A stretch of DNA of 64,000 bases from an uncultured Lachnospiraceae bacterium (GCA_902789735.1 CADAOZ010000012.1:17171-81170); one strand, 5' to 3'. Counted from the first letter of the stretch, positions 45,836 through 54,537 are shown. Notes: generated by a model from the sequence alone, not told the origin. Made by a program: numbers and translations.

Positions 45836-46368
45836 TGAAGATTATTGTTCTAATGGGAAGTCCCAACCGGACCGGATCCACCGGTATCCTGGTGGAGCAG
45901 TTTAAAAAGGGAGCGGAAGAAGCCGGACATTCGGTGGAAGTGATCGATGTCTGCCACGCGGATATACATCCCTGCATCGGCTGCGTGAAATGCGGCTATG
46001 AAGGTCCCTGTGTACAGAAAGATGATGTGAGCATGATCCGCAAAAAGCTCCTTACTTCAGACATGGTCGTATTTGCCACGCCCCTCTATTACTATGGAAT
46101 GAGCGCCCAGCTGAAAACCGTGGTGGACCGTTTCTGTGCCTACAACAGCAGTCTGAACAGCCGAAATCTGAAGTCCGCCCTGCTGACAGTTGCCTGGAAC
46201 GCGGATGACTGGACTTTTGACGCGCTGGAAGCGCACTATAAGACGCTTGTGCGGTATATTCATTTCAGGGACTGCGGCATGGTGCTCGGTTATGGCTGCG
46301 GAAGTCCCTCCATGACCAGACGGAGCAGATACCCGCAGGCAGCATATCAGCTGGGAAGGAGTTTGTAA
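45835..46368 (+). CDS. NADPH-dependent FMN reductase-like flavoprotein
   Basis: The protein is 177 residues with the flavodoxin-like fold: MGSPNRTGSTGILV phosphate loop, and PCIGCVKCGYEGPCVQKDD, a cysteine cluster of the iron-sulfur-flavoprotein type. ATPLYYYGMSAQLKTVVDRF follows. AGGAGG precedes the ATG. It is about one third identical by eye to the next gene, so the two look like an old tandem duplication. Confidence 0.87.
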   Translation: MKIIVLMGSPNRTGSTGILVEQFKKGAEEAGHSVEVIDVCHADIHPCIGCVKCGYEGPCVQKDDVSMIRKKLLTSDMVVFATPLYYYGMSAQLKTVVDRFCAYNSSLNSRNLKSALLTVAWNADDWTFDALEAHYKTLVRYIHFRDCGMVLGYGCGSPSMTRRSRYPQAAYQLGRSL

Positions 46369-46371
46369 GAT

Positions 46372-46899
46372 ATGAAAAATGTAGTGATTCTGTCAGCAAG
46401 CCCCCGTAAGAACGGCAATTCGGATATCCTCTGCCATCAGTTCATGAAAGGGGCAGAAGAGGCCGGAAATAACTGTGAGCTGATTATGCTTTACGATAAA
46501 AAGATTGGATTCTGCAGGGCCTGCTACGCCTGCTTCAGAACCGGCAAATGTGTCCTGAAGGACGACATGGCAGAGATTCTGGAGAAAGTGCAGAAGGCAG
46601 ATGTTCTGGTGATTGCTACACCGACCTATTTCCTGACCATGAACGGCATGCTGAAAACGACCATTGACCGTTTCCTGCCCAAGTGGCAGGATTTGGGAGG
46701 ACACGATGTATATCTGATCATTACAGGACATGATCACCGCGGCGGCCTTAAACTGGTCGGAAATGAGCTGACTGAGATATTTGAGCATCTCGGCAATGAG
46801 ATCAAAGGAATCATCTGGGGCGAAAATGTTTGGCAGAAGGGCGAAGTAAATGGCACAAAGGCCATGGAAGAGACATATCAGGCCGGACTTCTTGTTTGA
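46372..46899 (+). CDS. NADPH-dependent FMN reductase-like flavoprotein, second copy
   Basis: The 175-residue paralogue of the gene 3 bp upstream has SASPRKNGNSDIL, GFCRACYACFRTGKCVLKDD and ATPTYFLTMNGMLKTTIDRF. The spacing of the cysteine cluster is shifted relative to the first copy. End of the operon; no clear terminator before the toxin-antitoxin pair. Confidence 0.87.
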   Translation: MKNVVILSASPRKNGNSDILCHQFMKGAEEAGNNCELIMLYDKKIGFCRACYACFRTGKCVLKDDMAEILEKVQKADVLVIATPTYFLTMNGMLKTTIDRFLPKWQDLGGHDVYLIITGHDHRGGLKLVGNELTEIFEHLGNEIKGIIWGENVWQKGEVNGTKAMEETYQAGLLV

Positions 46900-46975
46900 A
46901 ATATGCTTTCTGAGACATTATAATAATATCGTAGATGGCGTAATTTTATCTAAATTATGATAAAGAGGTGAGCGT

Positions 46976-47233
46976 ATGATTCATATAAGACCGGTCTCGG
47001 ATTTAAGAAATAAGTTTACAGAGATTGAAAATACAGTGAGGTCGGGGGCGCCTGTATATCTTACCAAGAACGGATATGGTACTATGGTCGTTCTTAGCAT
47101 TGAAGCATATTCAAGATTAACAGAAGATGTTGAGTATGCATTAGACACGGCTGATCGGATGGCTGAAGAATCTGATGTTAGATATACACATGACGAAGTA
47201 TTTTCTAAACTTAGAGGTTCACTGAATGGATAA
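46976..47233 (+). CDS. Phd/YefM-family antitoxin
   Basis: The 85-residue protein has the Phd fold start MIHIRPVSDLRNKFTEIENTV and the NGYGTMVVLSIEAYSRL strand; such proteins neutralise the partner toxin and repress the pair's promoter. The C-terminal half would wrap the toxin. AGAGGTGAGC precedes the ATG. The upstream TTATC...GATAA inverted repeat near 46948 may be the self-regulation site. It overlaps the toxin gene by 8 bp. Confidence 0.92.
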   Translation: MIHIRPVSDLRNKFTEIENTVRSGAPVYLTKNGYGTMVVLSIEAYSRLTEDVEYALDTADRMAEESDVRYTHDEVFSKLRGSLNG

Positions 47234-47549
47234 TGACTATGAGCTGAGATACCTTCCTCTTTTTTATGAAGATATGTTTGAAAAAGTATCGTATATAAGG
47301 GATGAGCTCCAGAATCCAAAGGCAGCTGAGAACTTAATCAATGATGTTGAAGAGGCCATTTTGAAACGCCTGCCTGATTGCGAAAGTTTTGAGCCATTTC
47401 ATTCAATCAACAATCGTGAATATCCTTATTACAGAATATATGTCAGGAACTTCATTGTTTTTTATGTGGTTATAACCGCTGAAAATAAAAAGATCATGGA
47501 AGTACGGCGGTTTCTTTACAAGAGGCAGGACAGAGATAATCTGATTTAA
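47226..47549 (+). CDS. RelE/ParE-family toxin
   Basis: The 107-residue protein has the RelE/ParE pattern LRYLPLFYEDMFEKVSYIRDEL ... YYRIYVRNFIVFYVVI ... IMEVRRFLYKRQD. Targets in the family are either ribosome-bound mRNA (RelE) or gyrase (ParE); sequence alone does not decide. The pair is clearly more AT-rich than its neighbours, which suggests recent acquisition. Confidence 0.9.
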   Translation: MDNDYELRYLPLFYEDMFEKVSYIRDELQNPKAAENLINDVEEAILKRLPDCESFEPFHSINNREYPYYRIYVRNFIVFYVVITAENKKIMEVRRFLYKRQDRDNLI

Positions 47550-47585
47550 GGTGATTACGACCTCAGAGCTCGTTGACCGGCGAAC
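47550..47585. repeat. Isolated copy of the GAGCTC repeat after the toxin gene
   Basis: GTGATTACGACCTCAGAGCT plus CGTTGACCGG matches the units at 43993-44110 and 44285-44315. Its position directly after the toxin stop codon suggests that the TA pair and the 44-kb region share repeat history. Confidence 0.8.
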
Positions 47586-47618
47586 TCGAGACCGTGGAAG
47601 TACCACTAACGGTTTAAA

Positions 47619-47647
47619 TTGACTAACTAAATAGAGACGCATACAAT
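47619..47647 (+). promoter_or_regulatory. Promoter of the nitrogenase-like cluster
   Basis: TTGACT (47619-47624), a 17-bp spacer, and TACAAT (47642-47647). Each hexamer is one base off consensus. The leader to the first gene is about 270 nt. Confidence 0.8.
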
Positions 47648-47925
47648 GGTAACAGTACAAGATCTGACGGAAAGACATGTTCGATCCGGAAGAGAAGAAC
47701 AGGAAAGGCACGCTTTATGACCGGACGGAACTCCGAAGGGAATTGGCGTTATGCCGCAATCCGGGACGGCAGCAGCCGGGCCGGAATTTATGTGTGCCAT
47801 CCAGACTCTTCTCTTCGGAGAAGAGTTTTTTGTTTGCGGAAATAAAGGAACTACGGGCGTTCCACAGAGTGCCTGCAATCAGCGCATTTGTGGAACTGTA
47901 AATAGGAAAGTACAGAGAGAACACC
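47648..47925 (+). ncRNA. Structured leader with intrinsic terminator, candidate riboswitch or attenuator
   Basis: The leader contains several potential helices (GGACGG..., GGC/GCC around 47738-47755, CGGC-AGCA-GCCG near 47765-47777) before the terminator at 47805-47831. The layout, promoter then structured RNA then terminator then gene, is that of a transcriptional riboswitch or attenuator. I could not match it to a known class. There is no obvious regulatory peptide. Confidence 0.55.
47805..47831 (+). terminator. Leader terminator upstream of the first NifH-like gene
   Basis: ACTCTTCTC (47805-47813), loop TTCG, and GAGAAGAGT (47818-47826), running straight into T6 (47826-47831). It is a textbook intrinsic terminator placed 95 bp before the start codon, with a promoter upstream. 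Confidence 0.92.
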
Positions 47926-48678
47926 ATGCTGAAGGTAGCAATATACGGAAAAGGCGGAATCGGTAAATCTACAGTAACATCCAATCTGGCGGCGGCTTTT
48001 GCCTCCATGGGGAAAAGGGTCATCCAGATCGGATGCGATCCCAAGGCGGATTCCACCATTAACCTGCTGGGCGGAGAACCCCTCCGGCCGGTCATGAATT
48101 ATCTGCGGGAAGAGGATACGGAACCTGAGTCCCTGGAGGAAATCTCCCGAGTGGGTTTCGGCGGTGTGCTCTGCATTGAGACCGGGGGACCGACTCCGGG
48201 CCTTGGCTGCGCGGGCAGAGGCATCATAGCCACCTTTAACCTGCTGGATGATCTGCGCCTGTTCAAAACCTGGAAACCGGATGTTGTTCTCTATGATGTC
48301 CTGGGCGACGTTGTGTGCGGCGGCTTCGCGGCACCGATCCGGGAAGGCTACGCGGAAAAGGTCCTGATCGTCACATCCGGAGAAAAAATGGCCCTGTACG
48401 CGGCCGGCAACATCAGCACAGCCGTGAAGAATTTCGAAGACAGGTCCTATGCCAGAGTCTTCGGCATCGTACTGAATCACCGTAACGTGGAGAACGAGAC
48501 CGAAAAGGTCACAGCCTTTGCCAGAGAGAAAGGCTATCCCATTGTTGGCGAGATTCCCAGAAGCAATGAGATCAACCGCTATGAAGACATGGGCATGACT
48601 GTGATCGAAGGGGATCCCGATCTGCCGGTCAGCAGACAGTTTTTCGCCCTGGCTGAGAAGCTGCTGGAAGAGGAATAA
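47926..48678 (+). CDS. NifH-like nitrogenase reductase homologue, module A
   Basis: Homodimeric Fe-S ATPase that passes electrons to a nitrogenase-like component 1. The 250-residue protein has the P-loop GKGGIGKST (residues 8-16), CDPKADST, and the two Cys that bridge the [4Fe-4S] cluster: Cys95 in GLGCAGRG and Cys131 in DVVCGG. At 250 residues it is shorter than NifH (about 270-295), like the ChlL/Cfb/Nfl-type homologues. The fused component-1 gene follows after 118 bp. A second paralogue sits at 57274. True N2 fixation is unlikely without nifB, nifE or nifN. Confidence 0.92.
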   Translation: MLKVAIYGKGGIGKSTVTSNLAAAFASMGKRVIQIGCDPKADSTINLLGGEPLRPVMNYLREEDTEPESLEEISRVGFGGVLCIETGGPTPGLGCAGRGIIATFNLLDDLRLFKTWKPDVVLYDVLGDVVCGGFAAPIREGYAEKVLIVTSGEKMALYAAGNISTAVKNFEDRSYARVFGIVLNHRNVENETEKVTAFAREKGYPIVGEIPRSNEINRYEDMGMTVIEGDPDLPVSRQFFALAEKLLEEE

Positions 48679-48796
48679 GGCAGATATCGGGCAATGTGAC
48701 ATTGGAAATGCTATACATTGGAAATGCCATGGATGCCTGTTATGCCGGACATTCATCACCTATATACATATATGAGAAAGAATTACAGGAACTTCT

Positions 48797-51325
48797 ATGA
48801 ATAAAACCTGCCTTGGCGTAAAAGCCGCGGAGAGAAAGGCCTATGCCTGTACAGCGGCAGACCTCTGGAGAAGGGGCAAAAAAGATATACCTCCGGAGCT
48901 GGTCTCCAACACCCATCTGATTTACAGTTCGCCCGCCACCCTGGCCTTTAATTCGCCCGGTGCGGAAGGCTTCGGTGTCAAACGGGCCGGTCTGGCCCTG
49001 CCGGATTCGGTCATGCTGATTGTCTCCCCCGGCTGCTGCGGACGCAATACATCTGCCATCAGCACCATGCCGGGCTATGAGAACCGTTTCTTTTATCTGA
49101 TCATGGATGAGACCGACCTGGTCACGGGAAGACATCTGAAACGGATTCCCGCCGCAGTGGATTCTCTGGTAAAGAGCCTGCCCAAAAAGCCTTCGGTCGT
49201 CATGATCTGCATTACCTGTGTAGACGCCCTGCTGGGCACGGATATGGAAAGGGTATGCCGCAAAGCGGAAGAAAAGGCCGGCGTAAGGGTCAGGCCCTGC
49301 TACATGTACGCCCTGACCAGGGAAGGACGAAGGCCTCCTATGGTCCATGTCCGTCAGTCCCTGTATTCCATTCTGGAGAAAAAGAAGAAGAATCCCAGGT
49401 CTGTCAATCTGCTGGGTTATTTCGCCCCGCTGGACGGCGGAACGGAGCTGTTCGATCTGCTGAGACAGGCGGGCCTTCGGCAGATCCGCCAGATTTCGGC
49501 CTGTGAGAATTTTGACGCCTTTATGGATATGGCGGAGGCCAACTTCAACCTGGTCCTGAACCCGGAGGCCAGACCGGCCGCCGCGGATCTGCAGGAGCGG
49601 CTGGACATTCCTTCCATTGAGCTGACCCGCCTCTACCAGGTTGATCAGATCCACAAACAGTATGAAGCCCTGTCCAATGTCCTGGGAACAGACCTGGATG
49701 ACAGCAGCGCTTACGAAGCGGCGAAGGAAGCTATGAAGCGTTTCCGCGCGGCGTATCCGGATACAGTATTCGCCATTGGAGAGGCTCTCAACGCCAATCC
49801 TTTCGAACTGGCCCTGGCCATGGTCCGCTACGGTTTTAGGGTCGCGGAGATCTTCGCTTCGCCGGCTCCCGAATATTATGTATACATACGGCATCTGGCG
49901 TCTCTGAGTCCTGATACGAAGATTCTGTCCAATCTGGATCCTTCCATGCTGCACTATCAGGCAGAAGGACCTGCCGTCACCATGACCATCGGCAAGGATG
50001 CCGGCTATTATCATCCGGAATGTCCCGGCGTCCAGTGGAATCAGGATATCCAGCCCTTTGGCCACGATGGAGTCAGAAGACTGTTTGATGCCCTGTACCG
50101 GGCGGCGGAGGAAGGATCCAGAGATTCCTTTGAATCCACCATTGTTCTGGGTACCGGAGCGGCAGTACCAAAGAAAGAGACTTCCGCCCTGCTGGAAGCG
50201 CCCGCCTGTAAAGGCCTGCGCAGGCATCTGACCCCCTTCGCGCCGGATCAGTCCGGGGCGGTGTCGGTCCTGTATGAGATGGGCGGTATTATAGTCATCT
50301 GCGACGCGGGCGGCTGCGCCGGCAACATCTGCGGTTTTGACGAGCCCAGGTGGTTCGGGGAAAAGAGCGCTGTATTCAGCGCCGGCCTGCGGGATATGGA
50401 TGCCATTCTGGGCAGGGATGAAAAGCTGGTCGAGAAACTGAAGAAAGCCGCGGACCAGGTGCCCGCCTCCTTTGCGGCGATCATCGGAACTCCTGTGCCC
50501 GCAGTAATCGGGACGGATTTCCGGGCCCTGGAAAGAATGTCGGAAAAAGCAACAGGCTTGACGATCCTGTCCATCGATACCGACGGCATGCACTGGTATG
50601 ACCGGGGCGCTGAAAAAGCCTTTGAAGCCCTGTTCAAGACCTTCTGCCGGGAACGGAACGAAGATCCGGAACAGTATAGAGATTCGAAACAGAAGAAAGA
50701 TCCGGAACAGAACGATCACCAGATACAGGATGACCCTTCGGCTTTATATGCCGGAACACCAAAGATCGGTGTACTGGGAGCAACGCCCCTGGACCTGAAT
50801 GATACAAAAGCAGCGGACCGGCTTTGCCGGAAGATTCTGGAGGAGACAGGCAAAACAGCGGTCTGCTACGGAATGGGCGCAGCTCTGGAAGATGTCCGCC
50901 GGGCAGCATGTGTAAGTGAGAACCTGGTCGTCTCCCCGGCCGGCCTTTCCACAGCTGTCTGGATGGAGAAAAAGTACGGTATTCCTTTCCGGGCGGATCT
51001 TCCGCTGGCGGAAGAATATCTGCCGGAAGAGAATCTTTCCGGAAAGAAGATCCTGGTCGTCCATCAGCAGGTCATGGCAGACTCCCTGCGCAGAAGGCTG
51101 GAGACAAAAGGGGCCGCCCACGTTGACTGCGCGACCTGGTTCATGATGAAAAAAGAGCTGGGACGTCAAGAGGATATCCGATTGAAAGAGGAAGAGGATT
51201 TCACGGACCTGGTCCGGGAAGGCGGATATGACCTGATTCTGGCCGATCAGGCCCTGCGGCCTCTGGTGCCGGACTATCAGGGAGCCTGGATTCACGTACC
51301 GCACTTCGCGGTCTCGGGATCATAA
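48797..51325 (+). CDS. Fused NifD-NifK-like nitrogenase component 1 protein, module A
   Basis: Single chain of 842 residues with two component-1 folds. The N-half (about 1-430) has cysteines matching the NifD P-cluster positions: Cys18, Cys80/81 (SPGCCGRN) and Cys141 (CITCVDALLGTD). The C-half (about 448-842) has FAPDQSGAVSVLYEMGG and CDAGGCAGNICGFDEPRW (Cys502, 507, 512); the expected third site reads IGTPVPAVIGTD, with no Cys. A linker near 620-650 has repeated DPEQ. The halves correspond to the two separate proteins of module B (58190 and 59578), so this looks like a gene fusion. The substrate site is unknown. Confidence 0.88.
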   Translation: MNKTCLGVKAAERKAYACTAADLWRRGKKDIPPELVSNTHLIYSSPATLAFNSPGAEGFGVKRAGLALPDSVMLIVSPGCCGRNTSAISTMPGYENRFFYLIMDETDLVTGRHLKRIPAAVDSLVKSLPKKPSVVMICITCVDALLGTDMERVCRKAEEKAGVRVRPCYMYALTREGRRPPMVHVRQSLYSILEKKKKNPRSVNLLGYFAPLDGGTELFDLLRQAGLRQIRQISACENFDAFMDMAEANFNLVLNPEARPAAADLQERLDIPSIELTRLYQVDQIHKQYEALSNVLGTDLDDSSAYEAAKEAMKRFRAAYPDTVFAIGEALNANPFELALAMVRYGFRVAEIFASPAPEYYVYIRHLASLSPDTKILSNLDPSMLHYQAEGPAVTMTIGKDAGYYHPECPGVQWNQDIQPFGHDGVRRLFDALYRAAEEGSRDSFESTIVLGTGAAVPKKETSALLEAPACKGLRRHLTPFAPDQSGAVSVLYEMGGIIVICDAGGCAGNICGFDEPRWFGEKSAVFSAGLRDMDAILGRDEKLVEKLKKAADQVPASFAAIIGTPVPAVIGTDFRALERMSEKATGLTILSIDTDGMHWYDRGAEKAFEALFKTFCRERNEDPEQYRDSKQKKDPEQNDHQIQDDPSALYAGTPKIGVLGATPLDLNDTKAADRLCRKILEETGKTAVCYGMGAALEDVRRAACVSENLVVSPAGLSTAVWMEKKYGIPFRADLPLAEEYLPEENLSGKKILVVHQQVMADSLRRRLETKGAAHVDCATWFMMKKELGRQEDIRLKEEEDFTDLVREGGYDLILADQALRPLVPDYQGAWIHVPHFAVSGS

Positions 51326-51371
51326 GATATCCTTGGAAACAGAACTATACCGCTCAGGAAACAAGCAAACC

Positions 51372-51482
51372 ATAAAACTGATATAAAACAGACTATAAAA
51401 ACTGATATAAAACAGACTATAAAAACTGATACAAAACAGATTTTAAAAACTGACACAAAACAGATTAAAAACTGACACATAA
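51372..51482. repeat. Tandem 22-25 bp A-rich repeat before hypF
   Basis: About five units of AAAACTGATAYAAAACAGA run from 51372 to 51482 between the fused component-1 gene and hypF. Later units change ACTGATAT to ACTGACAC. The spacer contains no gene. Confidence 0.88.
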
Positions 51483-51530
51483 CATATCGATAGTGACATA
51501 CCAACCGAGAAGAAACAGAAGGAGATCTGT

Positions 51531-54032
51531 ATGGCGCCGGATGCTGTATACACAAAAAGAATAAGGGTCTATGGCATCGTACAGGGCGTCGGTTTCCGGC
51601 CCACCGTTTCCAGACATGCCATGGAAACAGGAATCCGGGGCAGCGTATGCAATAAAGGTCCTTATGTGGAGATATTTGCCCAGGGAACGGAAGCCGAGAT
51701 TGCTGCTTTCCTGGACGCGCTGGAGGAGAGGCCGCCCCGCAGAGCCGCCATCCTGAAGATCGACTGCAAGGATACGGAGACAAAGACGGAATTCACGGAG
51801 TTCTCCATTATTGAAAGCGAAAAGACGCAGGGAGAGATATTTGTATCCCCCGATATAGCGATCTGTGAAGACTGCAAAGCGGAGATGGAAGATCCTTCCG
51901 ACAGACGCTACCAGCATCCCTTCATTAACTGCACCTGCTGCGGTCCCAGGCTGACCATTCTGGACGCCCTGCCTTATGACAGGGAGCGGACCAGCATGAA
52001 GGAATTTCCCATGTGCCCCCGCTGCGCGGAGGAATATTACAGCCCGGAGACCCGGCGCTATGACGCCCAGCCGGTCTGCTGCAATGACTGCGGACCGGAG
52101 GTCTATCTCGTGGGAGATATCAAAATGCGCAGGCCCGCTGGACCAGGCCGGATCCGTGGAACACGAGCTATTACGGAAGGTACCATGAATATTCCGGAGA
52201 GCATGCCGGGCCGGATCCACGGGCGACAGGCCATCACAGAAGCCCGGCGGACCATTCTGGAAGGCGGCATTGTGGCTGTCAAAGGCATCGGCGGTTTTCA
52301 TCTGTGCTGCGACGCTTCCAACGAGGAGGCAGTCCACCTGCTGCGGACCCGCAAAAAGAGGCCCATGAAGCCCTTCGCGGTCATGATGCGGGATGAGGAG
52401 ACAGCGGACCGGGAATGCCGGATTACTTCCCGTCAGCGGGAGATTCTGACCGGCCATCAGAAGCCCATCCTCCTGTTGGACAAAAAGGAAGGCGGGAAGC
52501 TCTGTCCTTCCATTGCGCCTGACAATCCCAAAGTCGGCGTCATGCTTCCTTATGCGCCTGTGCAGATCCTGCTCTTTGATTATGATGACGGCCTGCAGAT
52601 GCCGGATGTCCTGGTCATGACCAGCGGCAACATCAGCGGGGCTCCCATCTGCAGGGATGATGAAGAAGCGGTCCGTGAATTATCCGGCCTGTGCGACTGT
52701 ATCCTGTCCCACAACCGGAAGATCCGGATCCGCTGTGATGACTCGGTCATGGACTTCTATCGGGACAGGCCCTATATGATCCGAAGATCCAGAGGCTATG
52801 CCCCTCTGCCTTATCTGCTGAGCCTGCCCCTTAAGGGCAGTGTCCTGGCCGTAGGCGGGGAACTGAAGAATACCTTCTGTATAGGAACAGGAAGTTTATT
52901 CTATCCTTCCTCCTACATCGGGGATCTGGCCGACCTGCGGTCCGTCAAAGCACTGCAGGAGACCATCGGCAGGATGGAAACGCTTCTGGAAGTCAGGCCG
53001 CAGGCGGTGGCCTGTGACCTGCATCCCAAATATAACTCGACTGCTGTGGCGGAAGAGACCGGCCTGCCGCTCATCCGGATTCAGCATCATTACGCCCATA
53101 TCGTTTCCTGCATGGCGGAGAACGACTGGTCGGATCCGGTCATCGGCGTCTCCTTTGACGGGACCGGCTACGGGACCGATGAGACCATCTGGGGCGGAGA
53201 AATCATGACAGCGGACCTGTCCGGATTTGACAGAAAAGCCAGCATCCGGCCCTTCCTGCAGCTGGGCGGCGACGCTTCCTCCAGGGAAGGCTGGCGGATC
53301 GCGGCTTCCATGATCTATGCCGTGACCGGGCAGCGGGACAGGACCATAGAGCTGCTGCGGCAGCTGGATCTGTGTGATGAAAAAACAGCCCGCTTCCAGA
53401 TTATGATGGCAGATAAGGGCATCAACAGTATCCTTTCCACCAGCGCCGGCCGCCTGTTCGACGGGGTCAGCGCTCTGTTGGGAATCCGCAAATCCTCTAC
53501 CTTTGAAGGTGAGGCTGCTACAGCCCTGCAGTTCCGGGCGGAAGCGTATGCCGCGTCCGTTGGACAGGAATCATCTGCTTCAAGTGGGCAGGAATCATCT
53601 GGTGCGTCAGACGGCCAGGAATCATCTGCTGTATCTTGCGGCCAGGAATTCGAGATATTCGAGGTTTTCAGAGAGGATCTTCCCTTATTGGATCTGACTG
53701 GAGAAAGGAGTTTTCTGAATACAGACGGCCTGTGGAAAGCACTACTGGAAGCCAGGCTGGCAGGAGAGAATCCGGATAAACTTGCTTATTATTTCCACAG
53801 GACGCTGGCCCGGCAGATTTGCGCGGCCTGCTTCAAGGTCTCAAAAGATACAGGTCTGCGGACAGCAGCCCTCAGCGGCGGCGTTTTCCAGAACCGCCTG
53901 CTGCTGGATCTGGTGCGAAGCGAGCTGGAAGAAGCCGGATTCCGGGTCCTGATTCATTCCCTGCTGCCGCCCAATGACGGCGGGATTGCCCTGGGCCAGG
54001 CCGTTGCAGCCATGTACAGGCTGCAGACATGA
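51531..54032 (+). CDS. hypF: Carbamoyltransferase HypF
   Basis: Turns carbamoyl phosphate into the carbamoyl-adenylate that is moved to HypE for cyanide ligand synthesis. The 833-residue protein has an acylphosphatase domain (VQGVGFRP, residues about 15-22), zinc-finger cysteines (CEDCKAEM ... CTCCGPR ... MCPRCAEE ... CCNDCGPE), a YrdC-like domain, and a Kae1-like domain with HHYAHIVSC. It exceeds the usual 750 residues because of two repeat-type insertions: about 200-243 (two copies of PGRI.G.(R)AIT) and about 677-706 (GQESSxxS three times). AAGGAGATCTGT precedes the ATG. Confidence 0.95.
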   Translation: MAPDAVYTKRIRVYGIVQGVGFRPTVSRHAMETGIRGSVCNKGPYVEIFAQGTEAEIAAFLDALEERPPRRAAILKIDCKDTETKTEFTEFSIIESEKTQGEIFVSPDIAICEDCKAEMEDPSDRRYQHPFINCTCCGPRLTILDALPYDRERTSMKEFPMCPRCAEEYYSPETRRYDAQPVCCNDCGPEVYLVGDIKMRRPAGPGRIRGTRAITEGTMNIPESMPGRIHGRQAITEARRTILEGGIVAVKGIGGFHLCCDASNEEAVHLLRTRKKRPMKPFAVMMRDEETADRECRITSRQREILTGHQKPILLLDKKEGGKLCPSIAPDNPKVGVMLPYAPVQILLFDYDDGLQMPDVLVMTSGNISGAPICRDDEEAVRELSGLCDCILSHNRKIRIRCDDSVMDFYRDRPYMIRRSRGYAPLPYLLSLPLKGSVLAVGGELKNTFCIGTGSLFYPSSYIGDLADLRSVKALQETIGRMETLLEVRPQAVACDLHPKYNSTAVAEETGLPLIRIQHHYAHIVSCMAENDWSDPVIGVSFDGTGYGTDETIWGGEIMTADLSGFDRKASIRPFLQLGGDASSREGWRIAASMIYAVTGQRDRTIELLRQLDLCDEKTARFQIMMADKGINSILSTSAGRLFDGVSALLGIRKSSTFEGEAATALQFRAEAYAASVGQESSASSGQESSGASDGQESSAVSCGQEFEIFEVFREDLPLLDLTGERSFLNTDGLWKALLEARLAGENPDKLAYYFHRTLARQICAACFKVSKDTGLRTAALSGGVFQNRLLLDLVRSELEEAGFRVLIHSLLPPNDGGIALGQAVAAMYRLQT

Positions 54033-54033
54033 C

Positions 54034-54425
54034 TGTAGCAGACAAAACACAAGATAATTTGAATATGTCTGTCGTGTTTAATATGATGCGGCAGACAAAA
54101 GCAAGAAAATCTAAATCCGTCTGCCGGGTTCAGTCTGACGTGGCAGACAAAAAGAGCAAAATAGACAGTCTGTCTGTCAGGTTCAGCTTGCTGAGGCAGA
54201 CAAAAGGCAAGAAAATCTAAATCCGTCTGCCGGGTTCAGCTTGCTGAGGCAGACAAAAGGCAAGAAATTCTAAAACTGTCTGCCGGATTCAGCCTGATGC
54301 GGCAGACAGAAATAGCAAAACAGGCTGTCCGTCTGCCGGGTACAGCAAAGCCCGGCAGACAGAAATAGCAAAACAAGCTGACCGTCTGCCAGGTTCAGCA
54401 ACCATTCAGCAGACACTGATAGATT
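54034..54425. repeat. Seven tandem 52-54 bp hairpin units between hypF and hypC
   Basis: Each unit starts GCAGACA(A/G)AA and carries GTCTGCC..GGTTCAGC. GTCTGCC of one unit pairs with GGCAGAC at the start of the next, so every unit can form a stem-loop with a 16-20 nt loop. The array starts at the hypF stop region (CTGCAGACATGA), continuing to about 54425. 54426-54537 has no gene apart from the hypC leader. A short open frame at 54029-54220 is produced by the repeats. Confidence 0.93.
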
Positions 54426-54537
54426 GGTAAATCAATAGATTGATATATAGTTAGACAACAAAGACATACCGGCCCTTCATGGCCGGCAGAGAAAAAGATA
54501 CAGACCGGCTGCGGACAGCCGGGTCAGGAGGCAGAAA

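Noticed and set aside
47648..47925. Cobalamin riboswitch
   Set aside because: A GGGAA followed by a GG.G...CC pattern near 47738 is suggestive, but the B12 box and the CCCGC.ACTGT core are missing.
48740..50719. 659-codon minus-strand open frame
   Set aside because: Antisense to the NifD-NifK-like fusion, whose cysteine motifs and homology to module B are clear.
54029..54220. 63-codon open frame after hypF
   Set aside because: It is made entirely of the hairpin repeat units and has no ribosome binding site.
54034..54425. CRISPR array
   Set aside because: Units differ along their whole length and have no constant repeat with variable spacers; there are no cas genes. The same reasoning applies to the other arrays.
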